From Arthrobacter sp. PM3 (GTDB taxonomy: Bacteria; Actinomycetota; Actinomycetes; Actinomycetales; Micrococcaceae): a DNA stretch of 64,000 nt. This document shows positions 10,174 through 18,518 of this stretch, piece by piece. Positions within the stretch are counted from its first letter, which is position 1. The number at the start of each line of letters is the position of its first letter. The stretch covers positions 1,706,916 through 1,770,915 of the forward strand of contig NZ_CP022314.1 in NCBI RefSeq assembly GCF_003352915.1. The letters run 5' to 3'. The notes under the pieces are model-generated. The model ran no database searches, was not told where the DNA came from, and saw only the letters and a list, made by a program, of their open reading frames with translations. Position numbers and translations under genes: made by a program.

Positions 10174-10666
10174 TCCGCCGGGCATCCACTGGCTCAGGGT
10201 GTCACCGAAATACGTCACCGTACGCCTTGCGGGATGGGCGCTGGGAAACCTGATCGTGGTGGCCCTGCTGTCCCTTCCGCTGGTTCTGGTCCTTAACGGT
10301 GCCTGGGCGTGGCCGCCACTCTGGCTTGCCGTGGCCGTGCCCCTGGCCTGGTTGCTTCTGGCCTTGTGGCGGCTCGTGCTGATTCCCCGGCAGGTGCGCT
10401 CGATCGGTTATGCCGAGCGTGAAGACGACCTTCTGATCCGCCGCGGCATCTTTTTCCAGCGCACCCTCGTAGTGCCGTACGGGCGGATGCAGTACGTGGA
10501 CATCGCAGTGGGACCGGTTGAACGCCCCCTTGGCTTGTGCACCCTGAAGCTCCACACAGCATCGGCCGGAACCAACGCCCAGATCCCCGGGCTGCCCGCC
10601 GGCGAAGGAGCCCGGCTCCGCGAACAGCTGTCGGCCCGCGGCGAAGCCCGGCTGGCCGGGCTGTGA
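10154..10666 (+). CDS. Small bacterial-PH domain membrane protein (YdbS-like)
   Basis: 170 residues: a short cytoplasmic N-terminus, two hydrophobic segments (about 25-47 and 52-72), then a bacterial PH domain (bPH_2/DUF304) with the signature region RSIGYAEREDDLLIRRGIFFQRTLVVPYGRMQYVDI and a following GLCTLKLHTASAG strand. The pairing with a longer multi-PH protein just downstream mirrors the ydbS-ydbT pair of Firmicutes. Role unproven; such pairs have been linked to envelope stress and membrane integrity. It overlaps DUF3180 by 20 nt. Confidence 0.82.
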   Translation: MPTEAIDPPGIHWLRVSPKYVTVRLAGWALGNLIVVALLSLPLVLVLNGAWAWPPLWLAVAVPLAWLLLALWRLVLIPRQVRSIGYAEREDDLLIRRGIFFQRTLVVPYGRMQYVDIAVGPVERPLGLCTLKLHTASAGTNAQIPGLPAGEGARLREQLSARGEARLAGL

Positions 10667-10684
10667 CGGGGAGGCAATGACGGC

Positions 10685-12271
10685 ATGGCCCTGACACCGG
10701 AGGGCGGAACGGCCGACGCCGGCTGGCACCGCGTCCACCCGGCGTCGCCCTTTGTCCGCGGCTGGGTGGCGCTGGCCGCGCTGCTGTTCTTCTTCGGCCG
10801 CGACACGTTCGAACGCCTGCTCCAGGGCGGCCCGCTGTTCGACGAACGGTTCGCCGGGCGCGCGCCGTGGCTGCTGCTCGGCGGCGGCACGCTCCTGGTT
10901 CTCGCCGTGGCCGGCTTTATCCTCAGCTGGTACTTCACCCGCTACCAGGTGGCGGACGGCTACGTGCGCGTCAACTCCGGGTTCCTGTTCAAACAGCAGC
11001 GGCAGGCCCGGCTGGACCGGGTGCAGGCAATCGACGTCGTGCAGCCCCTGCTCGCGCGGATCTTCGGGCTCGCGGAACTGCGGTTCGAGGTCGCCGACGC
11101 CGGCGCATCGGCCGTGCACCTTGCCTACCTGCGCGCGGACGAGGCCCGCCGGCTCCGCGCCACGATCCTCGCCGGCGCCTCCGGTGCCACGACTCCGGCC
11201 GGTCCGGCCGCCCCTGCGGGGCCCGGCGGCGGGACCCAGGCGCCGCCGCGCCCCGGGCAACCGGAGCCCGCCGCCGTCGAAGCGCCGGAACGGACGGTAC
11301 TGACCGTGCCGCCGTCGCGCCTGCTGGGCTCGGTGCTCCTGAGCGAGCAGAGCGTCGCCATCATGGCCGGCGGCATCGGCTCGGTGCTGCTCTCCGCCGT
11401 CACCGAGAACAGGAGTTTCACGGTCTTCCTGATCCCGGCCGCGATCGGGCTCATCGCGTCATACTGGTCAACGTTCAACCGGGGCTACAACTTCACCGCG
11501 GCCGTTTCCCCGGACGGCCTCCGGCTGCGTTACGGTCTGCTGGACACGCAGGCCCAGACCGTTCCGCCGGGCAGGATCCAGGCGCTGAAAGTCAGCCAGC
11601 CGCCCCTGTGGCGGGTGTTCGGCTGGTACCGGATGCAGGTCAATGTGGCCGGCTACGGCCTGGCAGGTAGCCCCGGCGAAGGATCGGCCCGGACCACCCT
11701 GCTGCCGGTAGGGTCCTTTGCCGACGTCCTGGCGCTCCTGGCCCTGGTGCTCCCCGAGCCCGGAACCCCGGACCCGGTGCGGGTCTTCACGGCGGGAATC
11801 ACCGGCATGGCCCCTCGCCCCGCAGACCCGGACGCCGGGGGCCCGCAGGGCACCGACGACGGCTTCGTCACCACGCCGCGCCGGGCCCGGTTGCTGGCGC
11901 CGCTGGGCTGGCGGCGCAACGGCTACACCGCCACGGACACCGCACTGCTCCTGAGGTCCGGCCGGTGGTGGCGTAGCCTCGTGGTGGTGCCGCACCAGCG
12001 GACCCAGTCCATGGCGCTGGAGCAGGGGCCGCTGGCCCGGAGGTTCCGGGTGGCGGACCTGGTCCTGCACACCACGGCGGGTCCGGTCTCCCCGCGCCTC
12101 ATCCACGCCGGCCTCGACGAAGCCCGGGAACTGCTGGACGCCCAGGCCGCCCGGGCCCGCGCCGCGCGCCGGCGCCAGAAGAGCGAGCACTGGATGGAAC
12201 CGCCCGCCACGACCGTGCCAAAATCCGGCCCCCCTCAAGACGACCTCCAGAAAGGCCCGCATCATGGCTAA
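10685..12271 (+). CDS. Large bacterial-PH domain membrane protein (YdbT-like)
   Basis: 528 residues with repeated bacterial-PH domains interleaved with membrane segments. Each domain carries a recognisable run: YQVADGYVRVNSGFLFKQQR with LDRVQAIDVV (first), LRLRYGLLDTQAQTVPPGRIQALKV (second) and a third around LLLRSGRWWRSLVVVPHQRTQS. Four or so hydrophobic stretches are present (about 23-42, 60-80, 215-255). A Pro/Ala/Gly linker at about 165-200 separates the first two domains. GGGAGG lies 9 nt before the ATG. It partners the YdbS-like protein upstream; its end overlaps the next gene by 8 nt. Confidence 0.82.
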   Translation: MALTPEGGTADAGWHRVHPASPFVRGWVALAALLFFFGRDTFERLLQGGPLFDERFAGRAPWLLLGGGTLLVLAVAGFILSWYFTRYQVADGYVRVNSGFLFKQQRQARLDRVQAIDVVQPLLARIFGLAELRFEVADAGASAVHLAYLRADEARRLRATILAGASGATTPAGPAAPAGPGGGTQAPPRPGQPEPAAVEAPERTVLTVPPSRLLGSVLLSEQSVAIMAGGIGSVLLSAVTENRSFTVFLIPAAIGLIASYWSTFNRGYNFTAAVSPDGLRLRYGLLDTQAQTVPPGRIQALKVSQPPLWRVFGWYRMQVNVAGYGLAGSPGEGSARTTLLPVGSFADVLALLALVLPEPGTPDPVRVFTAGITGMAPRPADPDAGGPQGTDDGFVTTPRRARLLAPLGWRRNGYTATDTALLLRSGRWWRSLVVVPHQRTQSMALEQGPLARRFRVADLVLHTTAGPVSPRLIHAGLDEARELLDAQAARARAARRRQKSEHWMEPPATTVPKSGPPQDDLQKGPHHG

Positions 12272-13184
12272 ACCAGGACGCCTCGGCGTCGGAATCATCG
12301 GCGCCGGGAAGGTGGGCGCCGTCCTGGGGGCGGCCCTGCGCGGAGCCGAACACGCCGTCATCGGAGTGTCCGCCGTATCGGATGCGAGCCGCGAACGCGC
12401 CGAAACACTCCTGCCCGGCGTCCCGGTCCTGGATGTCCAGGACATCGTCGAACGCGCGGAGTTGGTCCTCCTCGCCGTTCCGGATGACGCCCTCGGCCCC
12501 CTCGTGCAGGGCCTCGCCAAGCTCGGCGCCTGGCAGCCCGGCCAGTTGGTGGCGCACACCTCAGGGCGCTTCGGCGTCGGGATTCTGCACCCGGTCCGTG
12601 CCGCCGGTGCCGTGCCGCTTGCGCTGCACCCCGCCATGACGTTCACGGGCATGAGCCTGGACCTGACCCGGCTCCTGGACTGCACGTTCGGCGTCACGGC
12701 CGATGCCGCGATGCTGCCGATCGCCCAGGCACTCGTCGTCGAAATGGGGGCCGAACCGGTGGCCATCGCCGAGGCCGACCGCGTCCTCTACCACGCCGCC
12801 CTCGCGCACGGCTCCAACCATCTGGTCACCCTCGTGGCGCAGGCCTCGCAACTCCTGCGCGAAGTGGGCGTCGAGGCCCCCGACCGGATGCTGGGACCGC
12901 TGCTGCGCGCCACGCTGGAGAACGCGCTCGCCTCCGGCGAAACGGCCCTGACCGGTCCCGTGGCGCGGGGGGATGCAGGCACCGTGGCAGCGCACGCCGC
13001 CGCCCTCCGCGAATACGACGCCGGTTCGGCCGGCGATATTCTGGAGGCGTACCTGGCCATGGCCCGTGCGACAGCCCGCCGGGCAGGAAGCCGCGGGCTG
13101 CTGAAGCCGGAACAACTCGACGGCATCGAACAGGCGCTCGGCGGACCCGGCCAGGACGGGCCGCCGGCCCCGGAAGGACCCTGA
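12264..13184 (+). CDS. Rossmann-like / DUF2520 domain protein
   Basis: 306 residues. The N-terminus [18 protein letters not shown] is a dinucleotide-binding Rossmann fingerprint (GxGxxG), followed by a central strand [13 protein letters not shown] and a C-terminal all-helical DUF2520 domain, overall like short-chain dehydrogenases of the 6-phosphogluconate dehydrogenase/ProC type. The substrate is unknown. Its position directly before panC is conserved in actinobacteria, so a link to pantoate metabolism (for example a ketopantoate reductase-like step) is possible but unproven. It overlaps the PH protein by 8 nt and is separated from panC by 1 nt. Confidence 0.85.
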   Translation: MAKPGRLGVGIIGAGKVGAVLGAALRGAEHAVIGVSAVSDASRERAETLLPGVPVLDVQDIVERAELVLLAVPDDALGPLVQGLAKLGAWQPGQLVAHTSGRFGVGILHPVRAAGAVPLALHPAMTFTGMSLDLTRLLDCTFGVTADAAMLPIAQALVVEMGAEPVAIAEADRVLYHAALAHGSNHLVTLVAQASQLLREVGVEAPDRMLGPLLRATLENALASGETALTGPVARGDAGTVAAHAAALREYDAGSAGDILEAYLAMARATARRAGSRGLLKPEQLDGIEQALGGPGQDGPPAPEGP

Positions 13185-13185
13185 C

Positions 13186-14088
13186 ATGGCAATCCAACTC
13201 GTCACCACGGCGGCCGAACTGCGCGCCGCAAGCGCGCGGCTCCTGGAGCAGAAAGCCGGCGCATCCCAAGGGCTTGTGCCCACCATGGGCGCCCTGCACG
13301 AGGGACATGCCCGGCTGGCCCGGACCGCCGTCGCCCAGAACGACGTCGTGGTGGCCAGCATCTTCGTCAACCCCCTGCAGTTCGGTGAGGCCGCGGACCT
13401 GGACCGCTACCCCCGGACGCTGGAGGCCGATCTCGCCCTGCTCGACGCCGAGGGCGTGGACCTGGCCTTCGCCCCGGGTGTCGAGGAGGTCTACCCCGGC
13501 GGGCAGCCCCTCGTACGGATCACCGCCGGCCCGCTCGGTGACAAGTGGGAGGGAGCGTCCCGGCCCGGGCACTTCGACGGCGCCCTGACCGTCGTCGCCA
13601 AACTGCTTCACTACGGCATCCCCGGGACGGGGCTGCCCGGCGGCGGGCAGCCGGCCTACCGCGCCTACTTCGGCCAGAAGGACGCCCAGCAACTCGCACT
13701 CGTCCAGCGCATGGTGGCCGACCTGAACTTCCCTGTGGAGATCGTGCCCGTGCCGATCGTGCGCTCGGCCGACGGCCTGGCCCTGTCCAGCCGCAACCGC
13801 TTCCTCTCCGGCGCGGAACGGGAGGCCGCCCTGGTCCTCTCCCGGGCGCTGCGGCTCATCGAGGACCGGGCCAACGCCCACAAGCCCCTGGACCTCGACT
13901 CCGCGCAGGCCCTGGTCCGGTCCCAGCCGCTCGTGGAACTGGACTACTTCGACGTCGTCGATCCGCGGACCCTGGAACCCCTCGCCGAGAACTGCCGGGA
14001 GACCCCGTTCCGCGGCGACGGCCTGGCGATCATCGCCGCGAAGGTCGGTCCCGTCCGCCTGATCGACAACGTGCCGCTGAACGCCTGA
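13186..14088 (+). CDS. panC: Pantothenate synthetase (pantoate--beta-alanine ligase)
   Basis: 300 residues; joins pantoate to beta-alanine with ATP to make pantothenate. The nucleotidyl-transferase signature [10 protein letters not shown] near residue 29 (HIGH-type His residues), the [11 protein letters not shown] strand, [11 protein letters not shown], and SSRNRFLS (the KMSKS-equivalent region) are all present. The length is normal. Last gene of the folate-to-pantothenate unit; no panB or panD lies nearby. Confidence 0.95.
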   Translation: MAIQLVTTAAELRAASARLLEQKAGASQGLVPTMGALHEGHARLARTAVAQNDVVVASIFVNPLQFGEAADLDRYPRTLEADLALLDAEGVDLAFAPGVEEVYPGGQPLVRITAGPLGDKWEGASRPGHFDGALTVVAKLLHYGIPGTGLPGGGQPAYRAYFGQKDAQQLALVQRMVADLNFPVEIVPVPIVRSADGLALSSRNRFLSGAEREAALVLSRALRLIEDRANAHKPLDLDSAQALVRSQPLVELDYFDVVDPRTLEPLAENCRETPFRGDGLAIIAAKVGPVRLIDNVPLNA

Positions 14089-14093
14089 ACTCC

Positions 14094-14108
14094 TGACCCC
14101 GCGTTGCT
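14094..14108 (+). repeat. 15-bp partial copy of the palindromic repeat found at 15777-15837
   Basis: TGACCCCGCGTTGCT here is identical to 15825-15839 in the right arm of the large palindrome downstream of the MFS gene. The two copies are in direct orientation and flank the MFS gene. Confidence 0.6.
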
Positions 14109-14225
14109 TTTCCGGTGACGGGAATGCGGCCGGGGCTTAGACTGTTGGCACCTGCAGCAGCGCCGACGCCTGCCTCACCGGACCCACACGGCCGGACTCA
14201 CTCGCAACTCCCTGGGGGAATTCCC

Positions 14226-15752
14226 ATGTCAACAGACGTCTCTTCCAACGCCGCGGACGCCACCGCACCGGGCCCTGCTCCCGCCGGCCCCGCGCCGGCG
14301 GCGCCTGCCGCGCCAGCCGCATCGACAGTGAAGGCAGCGCAGGCAGCGCCGTCAGCGCCGGTGAAGATGCCGCGGGAGTCTGTCACCATCATCGCCACTC
14401 TGCTAGTGGCCACCTTCGTCGTGATCCTCAACGAGACGATCATGAACGTGGCCCTGCAGCGGCTGATGGTGGACCTGGGCGTCACTGCGCCCACGGTGCA
14501 GTGGCTGTCGACCGGATTCATGCTGACCATGGCCGTCGTCATTCCCACTACCGGGTTCATCCTGCAGCGGCTGTCCACCAGGGCCGTGTTCCTGCTCGCC
14601 ATGGGGCTGTTCTCCGGCGGCACGCTGTTGGCCGCCGTCGCGCCGGGCTTTGGAGTCCTGCTGCTGGCCCGCATTGTCCAGGCCGGCGGAACGGCCATCA
14701 TGCTCCCGCTGCTCATGACCACCATCCTTACGCTCGTTCCGCTGGAACGCCGCGGCGCCGTCATGGGCAACGTCAGTATCGCCATCTCGGTCGCGCCGGC
14801 GCTTGGCCCCACAGTCTCCGGGCTGATCCTGCAGCACTTCTCCTGGCGGTTCATGTTTGTCTTCGTGCTGCCGATCGCCCTCGCCGCACTGGTCATCGGG
14901 GCCAGGTACCTGACCAACATCGGCGAGACCGAGAAGACCAGGCTGGACGTTCTCTCGGTGATCCTCACCATCCCCGCCTTCGGTGGCCTGGTGTACGGGC
15001 TGAGCCAGATCGGCGGCGGCGACGCCGAGTCCCGAACGCCCGCGGTGCTGGCGCTGGCCGTCGGCGTCGTGGCCATGGCAGCGTTCGTTCTGCGCCAGCT
15101 GGCGCTGCAGAAGAGCGACCGGCCCCTGCTGGACCTGCGGGCCTTCCGTTTCCGGATGTTCACGGTGTCTGTGCTGCTGCTGGTCGTGGCCATGATCGCG
15201 CTGTTTGGCGCGGTGATCCTCCTGCCGCTGTACCTGCAGGAAATCCGCGGCCTGAAGTCACTCGAAACCGGTCTGGTGCTGCTGCCCGGGGGGCTCGCCA
15301 TGGGCCTGCTGGGCCCCGTGATCGGCCGCCTCTTCGACAAGGTCGGGCCGCTGCCACTGACCGTGACGGGTTCGGTCATGATGGTCCTGGCGCTGTGGCA
15401 GTTCTCCATGCTCGACGCCGCGTCCCCGGTGGCGTGGATCATTGCCCTGCACGTGATGCTCAGCCTGGGCCTGGCGCTGTTGTTCACGCCCGCCTTCACC
15501 ACCGGGCTCAACCCGCTGCCGCCGCACCTGTATTCACACGGCTCCGCCATCCTGAGCACGCTGCAGCAGGTGGCGGGCGCCGCCGGCACAGCGCTGCTGG
15601 TCTCGATCTACGCCTTCGTCGCGGCAGCGTCGGGCATGGTTGCGGGCATGCACGCCGCCTTCCTGACGGCGGCCGTCATATCGGTCGCCGCCGTCGTCCT
15701 GTCCGCCATGATGCGCAAGACCGAAGGCGCGGCCCACCCCGCCGCCCACTAG
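14226..15752 (+). CDS. MFS drug exporter, DHA2 (14-TM) family
   Basis: 508 residues. After a 50-residue Ala/Pro-rich cytoplasmic N-terminus come about 14 hydrophobic segments. The DHA2 antiporter motif region is seen (ILNETIMNVALQRLMVDLG, then VQWLSTGFMLTMAVVIPTTGF), with RIVQAGGTAIMLPLL for the motif C-type helix region. It probably exports hydrophobic or cationic compounds by proton antiport; the substrate cannot be told. The ATG at 14226 follows a GGGGGAA stretch. It sits in a segment inserted, relative to the usual order, between panC and lysS, and is flanked by copies of a short repeat. Confidence 0.88.
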   Translation: MSTDVSSNAADATAPGPAPAGPAPAAPAAPAASTVKAAQAAPSAPVKMPRESVTIIATLLVATFVVILNETIMNVALQRLMVDLGVTAPTVQWLSTGFMLTMAVVIPTTGFILQRLSTRAVFLLAMGLFSGGTLLAAVAPGFGVLLLARIVQAGGTAIMLPLLMTTILTLVPLERRGAVMGNVSIAISVAPALGPTVSGLILQHFSWRFMFVFVLPIALAALVIGARYLTNIGETEKTRLDVLSVILTIPAFGGLVYGLSQIGGGDAESRTPAVLALAVGVVAMAAFVLRQLALQKSDRPLLDLRAFRFRMFTVSVLLLVVAMIALFGAVILLPLYLQEIRGLKSLETGLVLLPGGLAMGLLGPVIGRLFDKVGPLPLTVTGSVMMVLALWQFSMLDAASPVAWIIALHVMLSLGLALLFTPAFTTGLNPLPPHLYSHGSAILSTLQQVAGAAGTALLVSIYAFVAAASGMVAGMHAAFLTAAVISVAAVVLSAMMRKTEGAAHPAAH

Positions 15753-15776
15753 CAGCGCAAACAGCAGCGCAAACAA

Positions 15777-15837
15777 CAACGCGGGGTCACTTAGCGCCGG
15801 TCCGGATCCGGAATCGGCGCTAAGTGACCCCGCGTTG
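15777..15837. repeat. Large palindromic intergenic element, probable bidirectional terminator
   Basis: Two perfect 22-bp arms (15777-15798 and 15816-15837) are inverted around a loop that itself contains the perfect 12-bp palindrome TCCGGATCCGGA (15801-15812). It lies between the convergent MFS and hydrolase genes. The arm sequence CGCGGGGTCACTTAGCGCC and a half copy at 14094 suggest a dispersed intergenic repeat family. Termination is inferred; there is no T-tract. Confidence 0.75.
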
Positions 15838-15855
15838 CTGTGTCGGGGCGGACGG

Positions 15856-16689
15856 TCAGCCGGCGTAGAACGCGCTGAGCTCGGTGATGAGCTTGTCCGG
15901 GGCCTTGTTGACGCCGTCGTGGCCCATGCCCGGCAGGATCGTGTAGCTGGAGCCGGACAGGACGTCGTGGATCTGGGCGCAGGCCACACCGAAGTAGGCC
16001 GGGCTCTTTTCGCCCACGATGATGAGCGTCTCCAGCGGCAGTTCCAGGAAGGGTTCGGCCGGCATGTCGGCGGCGATGATCGCCTTGATCTCGCGGACAC
16101 CGGTCTGCATGAGGTCGCGCAGCTGCTTGCCGATCGGGGTCCCTGCCGAGAGCTTGTTCGCCAGCGTCAGCATGGACAGCGGCATCCGGGACAGCGCACT
16201 GCCGGTCTCCAGGCCCTTGAGCAGGACGGCGAGGGCGCGGTCGTCGTCGCCGGCCGCGGTCGCCCGCTCGTATTCGGCGGTCCAGTCCGCCGTGACGCTG
16301 TGGTTGACGGACACGGCGGGGTCGTACACGGCCAGGCGTTCCACCGGCAGGGTGCGGGCCGCGTGCAGGGCCACCGCCCCGCCGAAGCTGTGCCCGAAGA
16401 CATCCGTGCTGGACGTGTACTTCATGACGGCGTCGAGGTCGCGGATGTCCACGTCCAGGGTGTAGTCCTCAGGCTGCGGGGAAGACGAACCGCGGCCGCG
16501 CCGGTTGAAGGTGTGCACCGGCCGGCCCAGGGACGCGCTGAGTTTCTGCGCGAAACGCGTGTAGTCGGCAGCCGTCACCATGGAGGCCGGCACGACGACG
16601 ATGCCCGAACCGGCCGAGGCGAGCTCGGCGCCCGTGCTGAAAAGCTCGATCGTTCCGCCGTCGGCGGTTCTGATGTTCTCGCGGGTCAT
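15856..16689 (-). CDS. Alpha/beta hydrolase (paralogue 1)
   Basis: 277 residues with the alpha/beta-hydrolase order: oxyanion strand GIVVVPASMV, the conserved NRRGRGSSSPQP loop, the nucleophile elbow G-H-S-F-G-G (VFGHSFGGAVALHAA), a later acid strand (TLIIVGEKSP) and the C-terminal histidine in LPGMGHDG. Soluble, no signal peptide. The substrate is unknown. It is closely similar in layout to the hydrolase at 17409-18389 (same NRRGR..SSPQP and S-x-GG elbow), so the two are paralogues placed on either side of tdk. The ATG has a TAGGCT 6 nt upstream and no Shine-Dalgarno. Confidence 0.88.
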   Translation of the reverse strand: MTRENIRTADGGTIELFSTGAELASAGSGIVVVPASMVTAADYTRFAQKLSASLGRPVHTFNRRGRGSSSPQPEDYTLDVDIRDLDAVMKYTSSTDVFGHSFGGAVALHAARTLPVERLAVYDPAVSVNHSVTADWTAEYERATAAGDDDRALAVLLKGLETGSALSRMPLSMLTLANKLSAGTPIGKQLRDLMQTGVREIKAIIAADMPAEPFLELPLETLIIVGEKSPAYFGVACAQIHDVLSGSSYTILPGMGHDGVNKAPDKLITELSAFYAG

Positions 16690-16695
16690 GCTCCG

Positions 16696-16701
16696 AGCCT
16701 A
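16696..16701 (-). promoter_or_regulatory. -10-like element for leaderless hydrolase gene
   Basis: TAGGCT on the minus strand, 6 nt before the ATG at 16689, with no ribosome-binding site. Same layout as folE. Confidence 0.5.
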
Positions 16702-16750
16702 GCCGAGCCCGCGCCCCGCTGCAGTAAGTTGCCGTGGGGTGCGGGAGCCC

Positions 16751-17377
16751 CTAGCTGCCCAGCCGGCCGCCGGAAACTTCGAGGTAGCAGGAACCGCACA
16801 GCGACTCGTACCAGACGTCCTGGCCGTCGATCGCCACCTGGTTGCCGTCGAACACCACCTGGTCGCCGATCCGGCGGGTGTTGAAGATGGCCTTCCGCCC
16901 GCACCGGCAGATGGTCTTGAGTTCTTCAAGGGTGTGCGCGATCTCCAGCAGGCGCAGGGACCCGGGGAAGGCGCGGGTCCGGAAGTCGGTGCGGATCCCG
17001 TAGGCAAGCACCGGGACGTCGTCCAGGACCGCGATGCGGAACAGATCATCCACCTGCTCCGGCTCCAGGAACTGGGCCTCATCCACCAGCAGGCAGGCCA
17101 CGGGCGGGGTGTCGACGTGCTGGAGCAGGGCATCGGGATCGTCGCCGTGGGCCTGGTCGGTGAAGAGCTTGCGGGCGGACGCGCCGGCGGGGATCAGGAA
17201 GTCCACCGTCCGGGTCATGCCCAGCCGGGACACGACGTCGGCGTCGCCCTTGGTGTCCACGTCCGGCTTGGCCAGCAGGACCCGCTGCCCGCGCTCCTCA
17301 TAGTTGAACGCCGCCTGCAGCAGGCCCGTGGACTTGCCGGAGTTCATGGCGCCGTAGCGGAAATAAAGCTTGGCCAA
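16751..17377 (-). CDS. tdk: Thymidine kinase (type II, TK1-like)
   Basis: 208 residues; phosphorylates thymidine for salvage into dTTP. Walker A G-A-M-N-S-G-K-S-T near residue 10, the Walker B/catalytic VDEAQFLEPEQ, and a C-terminal zinc site from CRCGRKA plus CGSCY are all present. The start is a TTG with GAAAGGA just upstream (17385-17391), and a TAGAAT -10-like box further out at 17406-17411. It is encoded between two paralogous hydrolases on the same strand. Confidence 0.94.
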   Translation of the reverse strand: MAKLYFRYGAMNSGKSTGLLQAAFNYEERGQRVLLAKPDVDTKGDADVVSRLGMTRTVDFLIPAGASARKLFTDQAHGDDPDALLQHVDTPPVACLLVDEAQFLEPEQVDDLFRIAVLDDVPVLAYGIRTDFRTRAFPGSLRLLEIAHTLEELKTICRCGRKAIFNTRRIGDQVVFDGNQVAIDGQDVWYESLCGSCYLEVSGGRLGS

Positions 17378-17408
17378 GGGGGTCCTTTCGAAAGGGTCGC
17401 CCCCGATT

Positions 17409-18389
17409 CTAGCTGGCCGGTCCGCGCCGCGGGCGGCCCGGGAAGCGCCCCGGGAACGCGGGCATGCCGCCGGCCATGATCCCCATCCTGCCGCCCGCCA
17501 TGCTGCCGGTCCCGCGGCCGGGCGCCGGGGATGCGGCGCCCGGACCGCCGAGCAGGAACCGTGCAGCCCTGAGCGCCAGCCGGTTCCCCGGCCGGATGGG
17601 GCCCTCGTGCAGCTGCCCGGGAACCACGGCGAAGGTCATTGCGGGGACGGCGGCGGCGAGCTGGCGGCCGGTCTCGGCGAAATATCCGGGACTCCAGCCG
17701 CCGCTGAGCAGCAGCGTGGGGGTGGTGATGCCGACGAAATCGTCGAGCTCGGCGTCGGCCGCCAGCACGGCCCGCATTTCCGCAACGGCAGTGGGCAGCA
17801 GGTCCCGCATTTCGGCGCCCAGGCTGGTCCGGGCCGAGAGGATGCTCAGCATGCGCAACGCGCCCAGGGGCAGCCGGGACACCGGACCCGCCGTCTCAAG
17901 TCCCTGCACCAGGTGGGCCCAAGCCTCGTCAAGCTTCCCGGCGGCCACCGAGCGCTCGAGCTCGGGCCGCCAGCGTTGGGTGAGGCTGCCGGAGAGGCTG
18001 ACGGCCGCGTCATAAGTCACCATCCGCCGGATGGGTAAGCTACGGGCGGCCTGGAGGGCCACGAAGCCGCCATAGCTATGCGCCACGACATCGCTGCCGC
18101 CCGTCTCGCGGAGCACGGCGGCGAGGTCGGCGACTTCGGTGGCAGCCGAATAGCCGGCCGGCTGGGGCGAGGAACCGGCGCGGCCGCGCCGGTTATAGCA
18201 ATGCACCGGCCGGTCCAGCAGCCGGGCGAGTTTTCGGGCAAACGGCTGGTACAGCGCGTCCGTGACCAGCGTTCCGTGCACGACGACGACCCCGGTCCCG
18301 GGCCCGCCCGGCCCGTGTCCCGCCGGACGGAATGTATGCACCTCAAGGCGCCCCTCGGCGTCGTCTGTCCTCACAGTCCACGTCTCCAC
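17409..18389 (-). CDS. Alpha/beta hydrolase (paralogue 2)
   Basis: 326 residues from GTG 18389. Layout: VVVVHGTLV oxyanion strand, CYNRRGRAGSSPQP loop, nucleophile elbow H-S-Y-G-G (VVAHSYGGFVALQAA), LLLSGGWSP strand and a VPGQLHEGP catalytic His region. A Gly/Met/Arg-rich 40-residue tail (GSMAGGRMGIMAGG) is unlike the paralogue at 15856. I chose GTG 18389 because TAGACT ends 7 nt upstream (leaderless layout); GTG 18374 is the alternative. It is divergent from lysS. Substrate unknown. Confidence 0.85.
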   Translation of the reverse strand: METWTVRTDDAEGRLEVHTFRPAGHGPGGPGTGVVVVHGTLVTDALYQPFARKLARLLDRPVHCYNRRGRAGSSPQPAGYSAATEVADLAAVLRETGGSDVVAHSYGGFVALQAARSLPIRRMVTYDAAVSLSGSLTQRWRPELERSVAAGKLDEAWAHLVQGLETAGPVSRLPLGALRMLSILSARTSLGAEMRDLLPTAVAEMRAVLAADAELDDFVGITTPTLLLSGGWSPGYFAETGRQLAAAVPAMTFAVVPGQLHEGPIRPGNRLALRAARFLLGGPGAASPAPGRGTGSMAGGRMGIMAGGMPAFPGRFPGRPRRGPAS

Positions 18390-18396
18390 AGCCCTG

Positions 18397-18402
18397 AGTC
18401 TA
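18397..18402 (-). promoter_or_regulatory. -10-like element for the second hydrolase gene
   Basis: TAGACT on the minus strand, 7 nt upstream of GTG 18389; supports a leaderless start there. Confidence 0.4.
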
Positions 18403-18504
18403 TTCCCGCGCCCTGGGCGCCCCGCCTGCGCTGGTGCACCCCCGGGTGCCGCCGGGCGGAACCCGGCCGGGACCCCGGGGACCCGGCCGGGCGGAAATCG
18501 GCGG

Positions 18505-18510
18505 TAAACT
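18505..18510 (+). promoter_or_regulatory. -10-like element for lysS
   Basis: TAAACT ends 8 nt before the lysS GTG at 18519. No convincing Shine-Dalgarno in between, so the lysS mRNA may be leaderless. Confidence 0.45.
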
Positions 18511-18518
18511 TGGGGATT

